A DNA stretch of 64,000 nt from Paraphysoderma sedebokerense (taxonomy: Eukaryota; Blastocladiomycota; Physodermatomycetes; Physodermatales; Physodermataceae): positions 1 to 64,000 of the forward strand of contig JAHLJZ010000042.1 of assembly GCA_025602915.1 (NCBI GenBank), given 5' to 3'. Below, piece by piece: positions 23,155 to 35,661 of this stretch. The stretch's first letter is position 1. Each line of letters opens with the position of its first letter. The translations under genes and the position numbers were made by a program. Below the pieces are notes generated by a model that was not told the DNA's origin, did no database searches, and saw nothing but the letters and a program-made list of their open reading frames with translations.

Positions 23155-24000
23155 TTTGGGTTTGTGCGCTAATGTATTTGTGAAGTGACTAAAAGTCAAA
23201 ATTGTTAGTGAACTGAGGTATTGGTGACCGATAATCTACCTCAAGTAATTAACTAGAATAAATAACATGCTATGTACCGGGTTTCATTTGAACTTATTGC
23301 TATCTGAATTTCAAATTTGAAATATCAACTACCCTCTGCTAATTTTTTTTATAAGTGTGAAGTGAATGTGATACGTGCTCCTTCCACATACAAAAGTGAA
23401 TATGAATTTTAGTATACCGATTCTCCAAGCTATCTTATAAACATACCTAAGTAACTTACCTTTGTTCAGCTGCAGCCTGGTGAGGGCCATCGCTATGCTT
23501 GCGATTTCTTAAGTGCAAGTATGTTAACAGTTGTGATTGATAAAATCGGTCCGAAGAGAGGAAAAATTTTTCCGAACAATCTAAAAAGTCTACTAACGTG
23601 AGTTGAGATCATGGAGTCAGAATTGTCAGTAAGAGTAAGAAAGTAGTCCGCAACAAGATTGATCCTAATTGTTTATACACCATAAAGTTATACAAAATTA
23701 CACAATTTACAATTAAAATACACATTACATTATCAGCTTAACGAAGAGACAGCAACCCTTCGTTATGGATTTACATAAAATCCGATAGATTGCAAATTCA
23801 ATGCTTGATACTACGACCAAATCAAAAATGTCAATACTGCACGCTACCAATTGTCTCGCTAACCGACTACGTCTAAGTTTGACTCATATAAACTTCAAAT
23901 CATTCAAGCATCCAAGCGCCGTACAGATACTCTACAGAGACAAACCGATGTCCGTACCCGGAGAAGTTCATCGTTTTCAAAATTTCGTTCATTTCTCAGG
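23155..24000. other. intergenic, convergent
   Basis: 3' flanks of the orphan 7TM gene (plus) and the LOTUS-domain gene (minus). An open stretch entering from 23801 (plus) overlaps the LOTUS gene on the opposite strand and is a shadow of it. Nothing else was recognised. Confidence 0.45.
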
Positions 24001-26090
24001 TTATCCGGACATTCCGGGTCCGAACGGATATCCCAGCCCGGGCATCCCCATGTGCATAGGCATCGACTGCCCTTGGATCCCGCTGGAAGCATTCGGGACG
24101 TTTTGCATGTTCATTCTGCTTCCGGAGCCGACTTGAGTCTGAGTTGTCAAATTTTGCCCGATATTACCAGCATTAACCGGCCGCGCAATACCAGTGACAC
24201 CATCGAATCCAGGCATAGCTGACATACCAATACTCTGTCCAAGGAACCCGCCTGCTCCGGACGCTCCAAACATCGGATTCATTACACCGCTGGGTTTCAA
24301 ACCAATACCCATTCCAACCCCAAGTCCCGTATCAATTTGATTTTGTCCACTGGCGCTTAACTGTCTCACCTGAGATATAATTTGGTTGACATTGCCTATA
24401 TTCAGTCCAAAATTTCGATCAGAATAAACAGATACTAACAACCGATATAACGACGGTATCGCGCCAATCGGGGCTGTTAAGAACGCCGACCGAATGATAC
24501 GTTCGATATTGGAACGAATCTGAATGGGGTTAGAGCTGTCGAATTGTAATGGTGGAACTGGAAATGAGGGTTGGGCATGACCTGAGTTTGAGTCTGGTGA
24601 AGTTTTTGACAAGGAGAACGTGGTTGTAGAGGGAGAAGATGCAGGCGTCGATGAAGTCGAAGGTGACTCTGTGTGTGATACATGAGGAGTGGGATATGCA
24701 GAAGAGTCAGAGTGCCCAGGTGATGATGAACTAGGCCGAGTCACTATTTCCGGGGATTCATTTGCGCTCGTTCCTGTAGGTGAAGTGCTGGAAACATTTT
24801 GAGCTGTGCTAGATCCTGAAAGAGAAATATTTGAAGGTAATCCAGCAGGTGCGAACGGGTTGAATGGCAAATACGGGTTCGAAAAATTGGGAAACATCGA
24901 CGGGTTCATAGTGAGAGAACCAAGGCCTGCATACGGGGAAATCTGAATTGTCGGTTGAACATAAGAGGGTGAGTACATTGTGGTCGTATCTGGCTGACGA
25001 AGACCGAACCGATCGGGAGTGCCGGGTGAAGTTGGAGAAATTGGGACTGAATCGTTGATTTCTGCTTCAACTTCCCGTCCTCTTCCTCCGTCCTTATCTC
25101 GATCAGGAGTAGTATGCATTCTTGGTCTTTTAAACACAGCATCCAACGCAGCACTATTAGAAGGGCTTATACCCGCGACCGGACTTGATCTTTTGTCGTT
25201 GTAGCCCTCCCCATTTCCGCTTATGCCCAAACGATTGTCCTCACCAGTTCGTTTTCTCTTTCGAACTTCTGTTTCCGTGTCCACAGACCTTTCCCATTTC
25301 GCAGACGCTCGCCTTCTCAGCTCAAGTGATTCAGTTGATAGATCGTTTTCAGGGTCAGGAATGTATAATGATTCACGACGTGGAATTCGTTGGTTGATAA
25401 AGAGCGCATGCTTGTGTTGAGAGGATTGAATTGAGGGGGTCAAATGTGATACCATATCCAACATATCGATAAATCCGTATTGACTAGCATCAAGGGATGT
25501 GTTGTACCTTTATGAATTAGATCAATTATGGAGATGTCAATGATAATCATCTTAAATAATAGCGAGTCAATCAAACGCTTGTCGGGAAGCAAGATCAAAC
25601 TTACAGGGATTGATATAATCGTGGAAGTTCCGACACATCCGTACATTCCCTAGGTTTGATTAGGCTTAATAGCCTGATAATTCATTAATTGAAAATGACA
25701 ATTAATTTAAGAGCGATTAGAGAAACATGATTGAGTTTGAAGCAACCTATTCCTCACGACCTCTACGTCGACATCCTTGACGTCTCCTCTTCTGCCATCA
25801 TCATCATTGAGAAACGGAATTTCCTTCATCCTAGCTCTAATGTGAAAACAAAATCTTCCAGGCCGATCCTGCCTCTGACAATCCACCACAGCAAATAACT
25901 CGGGATAGCTTTTACTCATTTCGTTGAAGCTGACATCAAGCTTCTTGAGTGGAATACCATGGTAAGATTCGAATGCTTTGAATAGACATGAAGCTGACGA
26001 CCAGATCCCAGGAGTATGTATAAGAGAATCTTCGATCGCTAGAATCCATTGTTTCGTTGTCCAGGTGTCAGTGTGCGTATGATGCGGCAT
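24001..26090 (-). CDS. protein with two LOTUS/OST-HTH-like domains and a disordered tail
   Basis: Three exons on the minus strand, 25747-26090, 25605-25649 and 24001-25507, join to 631 aa. The N-terminus holds one winged-helix-like unit (WILAIEDSLIHTPGIW, then LFKAFESYHGIPLKKLDVSF and YPELFAVVD). A second appears only after splicing: CTDVSELPRLYQSL joined to YNTSLDASQYGFIDMLDMVS, matching the 'L..LP..Y...L....YGF..L.DLL' pattern of LOTUS (OST-HTH) domains, which bind RNA or G-quadruplexes or recruit helicases in Oskar, TDRD5/7 and MARF1. The rest is low complexity: Ser/Thr/Pro-rich, then Gly/Met-rich (MHMGMPGLGYPFGPGMSG). A basic cluster (RKRKR) may act as nuclear signal. A role in RNA regulation is inference. 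No NYN or Tudor domain is seen. Confidence 0.7.
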
Positions 26091-26630
26091 CCTATTTTTT
26101 CCTTTCGCCTAGATCGATGAGAGTACTGTATATCAAATGAAAAAAAGATTTTAAAACGGATAGATCAGGGAGAGTAATCGGTGAAATCAAACCGATACCG
26201 GTTATTTTTTCGACAGTTCTTTTCAGCGATCAGTTACCAACAAATCAAATGAGAAAATCAAATCGAGAATTTTTCGATTAATCGAACGGAGCAGGATCAA
26301 ATGTGTTCAATGGATACAGAATAGCCAACGGCAATTAGAGCGGCGACAGGAGACCAACGGGATTGTATCTTGGTGTGGAAGCGAGAGTATATCTGTGAGG
26401 GTATGAATATGAATGAGCTAAAAGAAGTTTATTTTCCAGCGAGAGAAATTCCGAACAAATAAAAAACTTAGCTTTTTTCCAATGACGTCACCGCCCTTTG
26501 TCCGGCGCGGGTTCCCTTCCGACTCGAAGGCACTTCAACTCTTTTTTGAACTAAACTCAAAATGTCAGAACTGGCAATCAAACTCCGATAATACAAACGC
26601 AACTCTTGTTATATTGCAATTGGATGACAT
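26091..26630. other. intergenic
   Basis: Promoter of the LOTUS gene on the minus strand at the left, and 3' flank of TYW2 on the right. The sequence is A/T-rich with no coding signal that survives inspection. Confidence 0.45.
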
Positions 26631-28347
26631 TCATATCGGTGTACACTTCATGTCCGCGACACAATGCCATACTCGCGGTTTGAAACTTTTTACTCTCTCT
26701 AGCCACACTATTTCAATTTTCCATTGACTTCCTCGAATGTCCTTGAAAATATTCTTAAATCTAAGTACTAAATCGTCACACCAATGACTTTCTCTCCCTT
26801 CGACTACATTTCCATGTACGTGAATCCAGCCACCCTTTAATGGGTCGAGGGATCGAACAGCCAATTCGTATCCTTGTTCGGATGATGGAATGAGACCAAG
26901 CTGAACTCGATCCGCAGTTGATTCGAAAGCCTGAAGAGAGCGGTGATTTGGTCCACGATGAATAACCACTTTCCCCGTTAATTTCAGTTTTCTCTTTGAT
27001 TTTGAGATACTTTGCGCGCCCTTTACATTACGTTTGTTGGGTTCACTTGAAACAGTTGGAGTTTGATCACTATCCCCAGTTTCACTCCATTGCTCTCCCC
27101 ATGTCCAATCGATCGCATTTAAATCACACCCTCTCCTTAATCCCTCCACACTCCATTCATTCCATTCGCAAGCATGAACAAGTTTGGCTTTGCACCAAAT
27201 AATAAAAGGAAACACCCAATAACCGATACCAGCGTAGAGATCAACAATGATTTCATTTTCAGCCGGAAATTTCGCAACGCGTTGCTTTTCTGAAATATTG
27301 CCGGCGGAAAACATGGTAAAGAGGGGAGACCAGGTGTAAATGACAGAGTTTTGAAGGGTGCGTGTAAAGAATGTTGCGGTAAAGTCTGGATGCCCGAGAA
27401 AATTGGCGTCAGCATGTTATTTAAACAGGTCGCAACAGGAAAGCGTACAAATGGACTCATAACGTACCATTGCGGAAAAAGTGAGATCCCCACTTGTCGC
27501 CGTAGAGAACTGTAATTTTCGGCCTTCTCAAAGCATCATCCGCCGGAATTACTGTCTTCCTTGCTACATGCCCAACTCGAAAGGCTTTCGCTACCAATTG
27601 ATAGAACTCTATCGTTTGAGATGGTAAGGCAATAAATACTTCATCAGAGTCTTTAGAGATGGAGTTATATGTCGTATATAGATTTTGTGAGTTTGCATCG
27701 GACGATGAGATAAACGGAATGGTAGGATGAGAGATCGCTGACATCGGACTCGAAATCATGTGTTCATGATCACCATGTTCAAAAAATACACTGAAAAATT
27801 CTTCCCAGTTCTCTCCCATAAATGCAGTGTCCATTAATAGTAAGAAATCGTCATACAACTCCCATTTATTGGGTAACGCCAATTTCCCGTTCTTGATCAA
27901 CTCTTTCCAATTCAATCGACTCTTTTCACTTCCACTGTCAATTCGACTTTGCTTTGCATCAATAAAATCGATTAAACTGTGCCTTAATACTTCAATTGGC
28001 GACCTGAGGTTATGCTTTGAATGAAAGAAATTGGCTGACAGATCTGGGTACAGCTTGATGTCTGCTATAGAGAACGGAATTTCGATGTTTCGACTCTTGA
28101 TATGGTTATGTATGGTTTCTGTGAATTCCTCTAGTTTCTTTTCATTGAGATAAATAGGGATAAGGCATAAGTCATTTTTGTTGTTGCTTGACTTTACTAA
28201 TAATCGAGTTAAATCGTGAGAGATTGGATGGTCTGAAGAGACTTTTATGATCTGTTGTGCTTTTGAAAAATGATTTAACGATTCCAGCAAGGTTTTGAGT
28301 GACTTGGCTGCCGACGGCGGGGTTAGAATAGCATATTGCTCAGTCAT
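26631..28347 (-). CDS. TRM12: tRNA wybutosine-synthesising protein 2 (TYW2/Trm12)
   Basis: Two exons on the minus strand, 27468-28347 and 26631-27385, give 544 aa. TYW2 transfers the aminocarboxypropyl group of S-adenosylmethionine to 4-demethylwyosine at position 37 of tRNA-Phe. The C-terminal Trm5/TYW2 methyltransferase-like fold is clear: FSAGNISEKQRVAKF, then the SAM-binding IIVDLYAGIGYWVFPF, HACEWNEWSVEGLRR for the acidic SAM contact, and DRVQLGLIPSSEQGYELAV. The segment KITVLYGDKWGSHFFRN lies just before the intron. The N-terminal 200 residues are the variable TYW2 domain. The insertion with KSKRKLKL between SAM motifs is longer than in yeast. Both tRNA-Phe genes in this window encode its substrate. 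Confidence 0.93.
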
Positions 28348-28692
28348 CTTTAATCATACGAGGCAAATCTACTTTACCATCAGGATTGAATCCATGATTG
28401 GCAAGGGCCCGTTTCCATAGCAACATTCTTCACTCACAATTGAAAGGGCTCCAAAGATACAAATTATACTACGATTATTTATAATAGAGCAAGGAAGATC
28501 ATTTAGATTGAGTCTCAGATATATTTACAAATGCTTAGTGCATGTATAAATATTGAAAAGTGGATAAATACGCATTTCTAACCCCGCCAGATTGAACATT
28601 TTTGCTCACAATTCTACTTTCGACCCACCCAATTGTGAACTCGTCCATCATCGCTCCACTTTATTACATTATATATTCACAGCTCTCTAACA
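28348..28692. other. divergent promoter region
   Basis: A 345-base gap between the starts of TYW2 (minus) and D-2-hydroxyglutarate dehydrogenase (plus). It should contain both promoters. No coding sequence is seen. Confidence 0.5.
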
Positions 28693-30977
28693 ATGGCATC
28701 CATGAGACTGTCTCGTCTGTTACCCAAACTACATTTGACTCGCTCATGTCGACCGTCATGCATATCGCGGGCTCCGTCCGTCCGTACTACAGCTTTCTTC
28801 GTGCGCCATCAATACTCGACAACAACAGCTCCCCCAGATTTGAAGAAACATGCAAAAGAACCCACCCCAACGATAGAAACTGAGCCCCCGAAGAAACAAG
28901 TGGTAGTAAAATATACAGCTGAAAAGTATCCAGAGCTGAGGAGAGATCCAAGATTCAAAAAAGTGCGGCGTCTCTATTAGTTGACAAATGCAAGTAGATT
29001 TGAAGATTAACAGGTTTCTTTATTACATATCAACTTAAAAGCTCACATCAGAAGATGTCGCATATTTTAAGTCAGTCCTCCCTTCGAGTTCAATCTTGTC
29101 TTTGTCAGAATCGGGAACGTCGGCAACTGACCTCGATCCGTATAATACTGACTGGATGCGAAAATACCGGGGCCAATCAACACTCATTCTGCGACCTACT
29201 TCCACAACTCAGGTATCTTCAATTTTGAAATACTGTAACGAGCATTCCATCGCAGTGGTACCCCAAGGTGGAAATACAGGTTTAGTTGGTGGTAGTGTTC
29301 CAGTTTTTGATGAAGTCGTGATCAGCTTGGACAAAATGAATAAAGTGAGAGGATGGGACGATGTGAGTGGAATCGTAGTTTGTGATGCTGGCATAGTTTT
29401 AGAAGTTCTAGATAACTATGTGAGGGAGCGTGGTCACATTGTGCCCTTAGACTTAGGTGCAAAGGGAAGGTAAGCCTTCAAAAGGATTTCTGGTTGATAT
29501 TCGTTGGCTGAGCAAATGATTTGAATTTTACCTTAGTTGCCAGATTGGCGGAAATGTTGCAACCAACGCTGGAGGATTACGATTGCTTCGATACGGATCA
29601 TTGCACGGAACAGTCCTCGGCCTTGAAGTCGTTCTTCCTGATGGAACAGTATTGGACAACCTTTCAATGCTGCGAAAAGATAACACAGGTGCGCTTCTCT
29701 GATAATCTCACCCTTTTGAGTTTTGATAGAACGTATCGTCTGACGCTTCTTTCAGGCTATGACATCAAGCAGCTTTTCATTGGATCGGAAGGAACCTTAG
29801 GAGTGATCACTGGCGTATCTATTGTTACCCCGCAAGCACCAAAGGTTGTACATTCGCTGTACCATCATATACGGACTTTCTATTAACCAAAATGTTGCAA
29901 TCCAGGCTGTAAACGTTGCTATGTTAGGTGTAAATTCTTTTGAAGAAGTGCAGAAGGTGTTCAGTAGAGCAAAGGCAGATTTAGGAGAAATTTTATCTGG
30001 TATAACATTTCTTAATCCGCAGAGAAAAGATTTAATTTCTTACCGCTGTCATTTCATATGTGAAATCCGAAATCGATACGTAACTAGCTTTTGAGTTTTG
30101 GGACTCTCACGCTTTCGGTCTTGTCAACGAACATTTACCATGGTTACGGAACCCACTGTCTGATATTTATCCGTTTCAGGTCCTTATAGAAACAAGTGGG
30201 TCGAAAAAAGATCATGACGACGAGGTCGGTCTCTTACATTACATTCCTGTTTCCTAAACTTTAAATAACTGTAATTTCTTGGCGAGAAGAAATTAAACGG
30301 ATTTTTAGAAGAAATGATGGGTGAAGAAGTCGTCGTCGACGGCGCAGTAGCACAAGATAACGCCCAGGTTCGTCATAATTTTTGATTCCACCCTAAATCC
30401 ATAACAAATATTCACTATCATTTCATATTTCAGATTGCATCGATGTGGTCCATCCGCGAATCCATTCCGGAAGCTTGCTCCAAAGCTGGATCTGTCTACA
30501 AGTACGATATTTCGATTCCAGTTCCACAACTTTATAATCTCGTTCAAGATACTCGCAACAGACTGGAAAACGCCGGTGTACTGGGTGATGGCGAGGGAAA
30601 AGTTAGCTCGGTGATCGGATATGGTCATTTAGGAGATGGAAATTTACATTTGAATATTGCGGCAGGTGGTTACACCAAAGAAGTTACAGACTTAATCGAA
30701 CCATTCGTTTATGAGTGGGCTGGTATGCAACAAATTTATTTTAATGTATCATTTTGGTTCATCAACATTCAATTCATGATACTTTGATTATTGCCAATTA
30801 AACTCAGCAAAACAAAACGGCTCGATTTCCGCTGAACACGGCCTCGGACTGATGAAGGCTCAACATTTACATTACTCAAAATCTTCCTCAATGATTACAG
30901 CGATGCAGAAGATAAAAGAATTGTTTGATCCGAAGGGAATTATGAATCCGTACAAGTTTTTACCCTCAAGGGAATAA
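28693..30977 (+). CDS. DLD2: mitochondrial D-2-hydroxyglutarate dehydrogenase (FAD-linked)
   Basis: FAD-dependent oxidoreductase that converts D-2-hydroxyglutarate (or D-lactate in some relatives) to the 2-oxo acid. Exons: 28693-28962, 29042-29469, 29537-29688, 29756-29844, 29906 to about 30000, then about 30090-30223, 30289-30367, 30434-30721 and 30808-30977. The N-terminus is Arg/Ser-rich ([15 protein letters not shown]), fitting a mitochondrial presequence. Diagnostic parts are [19 protein letters not shown], the FAD-binding [47 protein letters not shown], the metal/substrate [11 protein letters not shown] and [10 protein letters not shown], and the C-terminal [13 protein letters not shown]. 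Several apparent short open frames inside it are intron read-through. Distinction between D-2-HG and D-lactate preference rests on overall similarity and is less certain. Confidence 0.92.
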
Positions 30978-31462
30978 ACGTAGTCCGCGACGGCGTAAAT
31001 TTATGTCTGACGGTCTCGTTCCTCCTTTGGCGTATCATTCGTTGTACTGCAAAGCCTGGGAACTCTTTAATGATGTTTGAAATATTATTGCCGTTGTACG
31101 TGTAAGCTTTTGTCCTATCTAGATGGACTCGGATAAAGTGGTCCAGCACGTTTATTGGATTCCTTCAGGCAGAAAATAATAAATTAAACAGTGGACTCTA
31201 ACTTCCTTAAGATCCAACCTATCTCGACCTTTCATCGACCCTCAACTTAGGGCATTGTGCAGTTCTATTCAAAACTTTAATCTTAAGTTGTTCTGTCCCA
31301 TTCCGCCGATTTTGTGGCAAGTACACAAAAGTGTCCGTCCTTACCCACTAGGGGGCTTGACCAACTCTCCCATTGTGATACTGAAACCAGAGACCGAGAA
31401 AAGTAAATCGAAGAAAGAAGGAAGGGTCGATGTTGGATATTGTCGAACCGAGCCTAAGCTAA
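30978..31462. other. intergenic, convergent
   Basis: 3' flank between D-2-hydroxyglutarate dehydrogenase (plus) and the unrecognised minus-strand gene. An 80-codon open stretch at 31255-31497 (plus) overlaps the end of the latter and has no domain, so it is not called. Confidence 0.4.
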
Positions 31463-33018
31463 TTAGCCTCTATGACATACCAAACTTTGAGGCTTGAAAC
31501 CTTCTGTAATTGTCTGCAATTCGATTAGCGGATGATCCAGCCTTCGATATATTTTCTTCATCTCATAAACGTCGCGATTGACCAAGTCCACACGAAAACC
31601 ATAACGTCCTGACGCAAGCCGAACCAAGGAAACGCTTTCGATAGACTCATCTCTATCCGAAACGAAATGCATAAGACAGTATTCACAGCAAGCAGTTGAG
31701 ATCTAATATTTTGCCTACAGCTTAAACAGTTCCTCTGAAAGCCTGATTTGGATGACTTGGTGTCGTAGCTGATCCAGAGATCTGTGATTCCAAAAGAAGC
31801 AGGACCAAGAATCTCCATCATCGCTGATGGCCTTGTCGATATGTGAGCAGAGATCCAGGAAAGTAAGATTGAACGAGGAATCATTGCGGCACAAATCTTG
31901 TAGCTAATTATTTCATTGCCAATTTGTGGGTTAGTCGGCATCTTGAAGATAACGGAAAGGGCCGACTAGGGAAGCAATAGACAGCAACCTGGTGAAGGAA
32001 CGCATCTGGAGATGAGCCTTTAACTTCTTTTCCTTCTTTAGAATACGTAATCACTATATCTGCAGAATCTTTCTTTAGGCCACATTTAATGCGTTGATTT
32101 CCTAATCTCATGATGATAGGTGCTGCAAGTTGGGTCAGAAGACGGAAATCAGCGAAACAAATTGAGCACTGACTTTAGGAGAAAAGAACCACATACCTGG
32201 TAACTTTATGAACAATTTTTCAGCAACATCCCTCAGTGACACGTTGTACAATTCAGTTAGCGCAATTGGAACTGTTCTCGACACCAATGGAGTTTTGCAC
32301 AGCTTCAAGAGATCCTCTCTTCCGCGAATTATAATCTCAATGTCTATAATCCCAACACCATCGTGACGATCGCCATAGCAATAACAACGACAACAAAAAT
32401 AATATATGATAAGGACGCCAAAGCGACAGTTCTAAGTTGCAAAATGTCGTCTTACCAGTTTGAGCATGGTTCACAACAATCTCAACCCCACTGTAAACGA
32501 TACCGTCCATCATGCCGGATATTTGTTTGAGAACATTCGTCACAGCTCCTAATTTGACCTTCCCATTATTGCCATCAATTCCTCTTTTGAACAAAGGTTC
32601 GTACTTGTCGGCATCCAAGTCAACCCTCGAGAAGTAGGCAAAATACGAAAATGCAATATCGGATTCGTGTGATGAGTAGCTAGAAATCTGTAACAATATC
32701 GGCTTCATCACTTTTTTGAAAAGTTTTGTTAGCCATGGCGCGAAAGATTTTCAGTTAACTACAAACGCTTTACCAAAACAATTGCTCCCGAGAAACGTGA
32801 GGTTAACATTCTTGTCATTCTTGACATTTCGAAACACATCATGGAGTGCAACGCATAGACATGAGAATGATTTCACCAAAGGCTGAAAGGGGAAAAACTG
32901 CTGGGGGATTGCAGGTTGGACCAAGTCCTCATATTTTACTGGAACACAGAAAGTATAAAAAGTCATGGATGTTACAGAAATTTGAAACAACCGGCCATTG
33001 CAACCTGCCCTTGAACAT
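31463..33018 (-). CDS. multi-exon protein of unknown function
   Basis: Several minus-strand segments look coding and are joined by plausible GT..AG introns. In protein order: about 32755-32970 (PFQPLVKSFSCLCVALHDVF), about 32463-32711 (SSYSSHESDIAFSYFAYFSR, then LFKRGIDGNNGKVKLGAVTN), 32203-32341 (DIEIIIRGREDLLKLCKTPL), about 32000-32125 (PIIMRLGNQRIKCGLKKDSA), about 31730-31830 (DSWSCFFWNHRSLDQLRHQV) and about 31463-31690 (SIESVSLVRLASGRYGFRVD), ending LVCHRG before the stop. The total is near 350-400 aa. The first ATG I can offer is at 33018, but the join from it is not clean. There is no signal peptide and no membrane helix. Alternating hydrophobic strands suggest a folded soluble protein. 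I do not recognise the family. Confidence 0.5.
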
Positions 33019-33651
33019 AACCGCACCCAAAACGGTTACCGAGGCAACGTGAGATAATTACGAGTGCAATACGTTGAATAGTAGGAATAAACACATCTAT
33101 CTCGCATCTGGAATTGGTTTCACTATTCACTTCGAATTCACATTGAAATTGAACTTTATGAATTAAAATTCTATAGGCGTTCTAATTCATTCTTCATGTG
33201 AATTTGAGGAGATGTCCAATGAATTGTCAAACGTCTCGAATGATTGAAGCGATGTTCAATTGAACAAGCTTCGCATATTGCATTGCAGATCCTCCCACCA
33301 AAACTTTATCTCAATCATATTGTCTGATCATGATTTTCTAAGTCGTAGAGCGGGACATATACCTTGAAATATTAGGTGACGGAACCCCGGGATTCAGGAT
33401 GGGGGCTTAATGACGTATTTTTCTTCCCGTTCGCGGTAAATAGATTGTTCTGGTTTTCATCAGAATCGCGATTCCATTCAAAATGAAATCAAATATATTT
33501 AATTCTGTCTCTTAATTTGTTAGACGAGAGTTCACGATGATCAAGATTGCCCTACATATAAAGATTGCCCTCCCCTCACCGCTGGACACTATTATATTCA
33601 GCGAGAACGCCGAGAAGGATTCCAATATCATTGATATCATTTACCGACAAT
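33019..33651. other. divergent promoter region
   Basis: Between the unrecognised minus-strand gene and the first aquaporin. It contains a 9-base inverted repeat (aattcacat ... atgtgaatt, about 33127-33206) with no further structure. No coding exon is supported. Confidence 0.4.
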
Positions 33652-34731
33652 ATGGCCAGAGGTTCCGGAATGTTGAAGGAATCATCCTTCAGTGAAAATA
33701 TCTTATCGGCCATCGGAGAGTTCATTGGGACTACATTTTTTATATTTCTAGCATTGGGGGGAGTTGATGTCGCGTTGAGGTTTAACGACGGAGTGATTAC
33801 GCCGATGTAAGTTATGCTCTACTTCCATAACCGTTCTCGATATTGGCATAGGTGATAACAGGACGATCATGTATATGTATTTACCAATTATTAATGCTGT
33901 TTTACATCTCCATCCATGTTTTTAGTGGAGTTCTCATCATAGCCTTCTCTTTCGGATTCTCACTCCTGGCACTGGTTTGGACTGTGTCTCGTATCGCTGA
34001 TGGAATTTTCAATCCCGCCATTACCCTTGCATTACTCATCACATTCAAGATAACTGTATTTCGAGCAATTCTCTATATTATCGCTCAACTCGGCGGAGCA
34101 ATTCTTGGCGCGTTGTTCGCCAACCTCATATTCCCTAATCATTCGCAGTATGCCGGACTAAACCAAGTATCGAACGGAATGTCTGAAGTACAAGCTTTAT
34201 TCTTAGAAGCATTGTTGACTACAGTTTTAGTGCTGGTGGTATTCATGCTTACAGTCGAAAAGGGTAAAGCTACCTTTATGGCACCATTAGCAATTGGGTT
34301 TACAGTTTTCATGCTGCATCTCGTGGGTACACCGTATGTACAATTCTACTTTGTGAGAATTGAATTTTCATTATAATCTCTGAACTGCTTGAACTTAGAT
34401 GGACCGGTACGTCTATCAATCCAGCGAGAAGTTTTGGGCCCAGTGTTATTGCAGGCAGATTTCCCAATCACTGGATATTTTGGGTTGGGCCATTCATGGG
34501 GTATGACGGACATCATGCTAACTATCAAATCAAAAATTTTCCGAAGTGACTCACATCTATATCTTTGCGTTCGCATTGACCAGATCGATTTTCGGTTCTC
34601 TAATTTACGGATTATTTAAATTACTGAAATATGAACGTATATACCCTGATCAAGATATATCACAGGCAGTGTCTAAATCCCGCAATAATGCAGTTGACAC
34701 AGATAATCAAGACTCCGGATCGTCAGTCTAG
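33652..34731 (+). CDS. aquaporin/MIP channel, first of a tandem pair
   Basis: Four exons, 33652-33806, 33926-34333, 34399-34500 and 34584-34731, give 270 aa. Six membrane helices and two half-helices are present: first pore motif FNPAITLALL, second [14 protein letters not shown]. The loop before the second motif reads HLVGTPWTGTSINPARS, with the His and the Arg after NPA expected for a selectivity filter of the water-channel type. The second NPA is followed by [20 protein letters not shown], typical of orthodox aquaporins. The 9-residue loop insertion of aquaglyceroporins is not seen, so water is the more likely substrate, though this is inference. The neighbour at 35662 has the same exon plan, with exons 2 to 4 identical in length. 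Confidence 0.93.
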
Positions 34732-35661
34732 ATGTGTAAGGAGCCTGCAACATCAATTATTGTACTTACAGGGTTGTAATATCGCAGCATTACAAATGGC
34801 GATGCTTTTGATATGCGACATCGAATAAAATGAATGGATCACCTTTAGCTGACGCCCGAGGATGCACCGGAGGGCAAATTATCAGATACAAGCGTTTCTG
34901 AAGACAATTTCTCGTAACTAAAGCTTGAGATAAATCACTCGAGTGCAACCAACATTAATTGTATGCTTTGAAGATTGAAGACATGATTGATGATCATCGA
35001 TGTTTGCCCAAGAATTACAATGAACTCCAGTAGATATTGACTTCATTGCAACCAGCCAAGCTTAATTGGATTCAATATCTATGATCGTGTACATCTCTCG
35101 ATAGAGTGGCACAAATGAAATTGATAACATGATCGCCACTATAAAACAAATTGGAAAAGAAAATTAGCTCACTTTGATTTCATTTCAAGACTGATGGCGA
35201 GACTGATCTAGATAATTCTTTTGCATGTTTCGCGCGTATCGTTGTCAACAATTAATCTAGATCGGTAATGAGTGTAGAGTTCCAGGCCTTCGGAATTTTG
35301 TCTTGTTATATCGATAGTCCTGTCCTGTCACAAGTGACTTTTGGAGTGGTACCGTGAACAATAATTTTTTTCAAGTGATGTAATTATTCGTTACACGAAG
35401 CGAGCTACAAGTGACGTTTACCTTTATGTTGTCTATGAAATACATTGTTCCTCTATCTCTTCAATTGTCATCTCTGCAGTATGATGGAAAATGTTTGCTT
35501 TTTCGTACCCTCTATCATGCTTACAGCACAGAATTTGTCACGAACCTGGCCTCCTCGACTGTGTATAAATTGTTGGTTCCCCTTCTGGATAGCGCGCTTT
35601 CCCTATACTAATCTTTTCGAAATCATAAACCGATAAACAATCTCGTTGATTCATCACCATA
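34732..35661. other. intergenic between the two aquaporins
   Basis: 3' flank of the first aquaporin and promoter of the second. Open stretches at 35411-35636 lie just upstream of the second aquaporin start and are probably leader sequence. No other gene is recognised. Confidence 0.45.

Noticed and set aside
29521-30094. Short frames within the D-2-hydroxyglutarate dehydrogenase gene with divergent C-termini
   Set aside because: Intron read-through and out-of-frame exon translation; the spliced frame restores the family sequence across each junction.
33120-33210. Imperfect inverted repeat (aattcacat / atgtgaatt) that could suggest a small MITE
   Set aside because: Only nine bases match perfectly, with no target-site duplication or second copy seen in the window.
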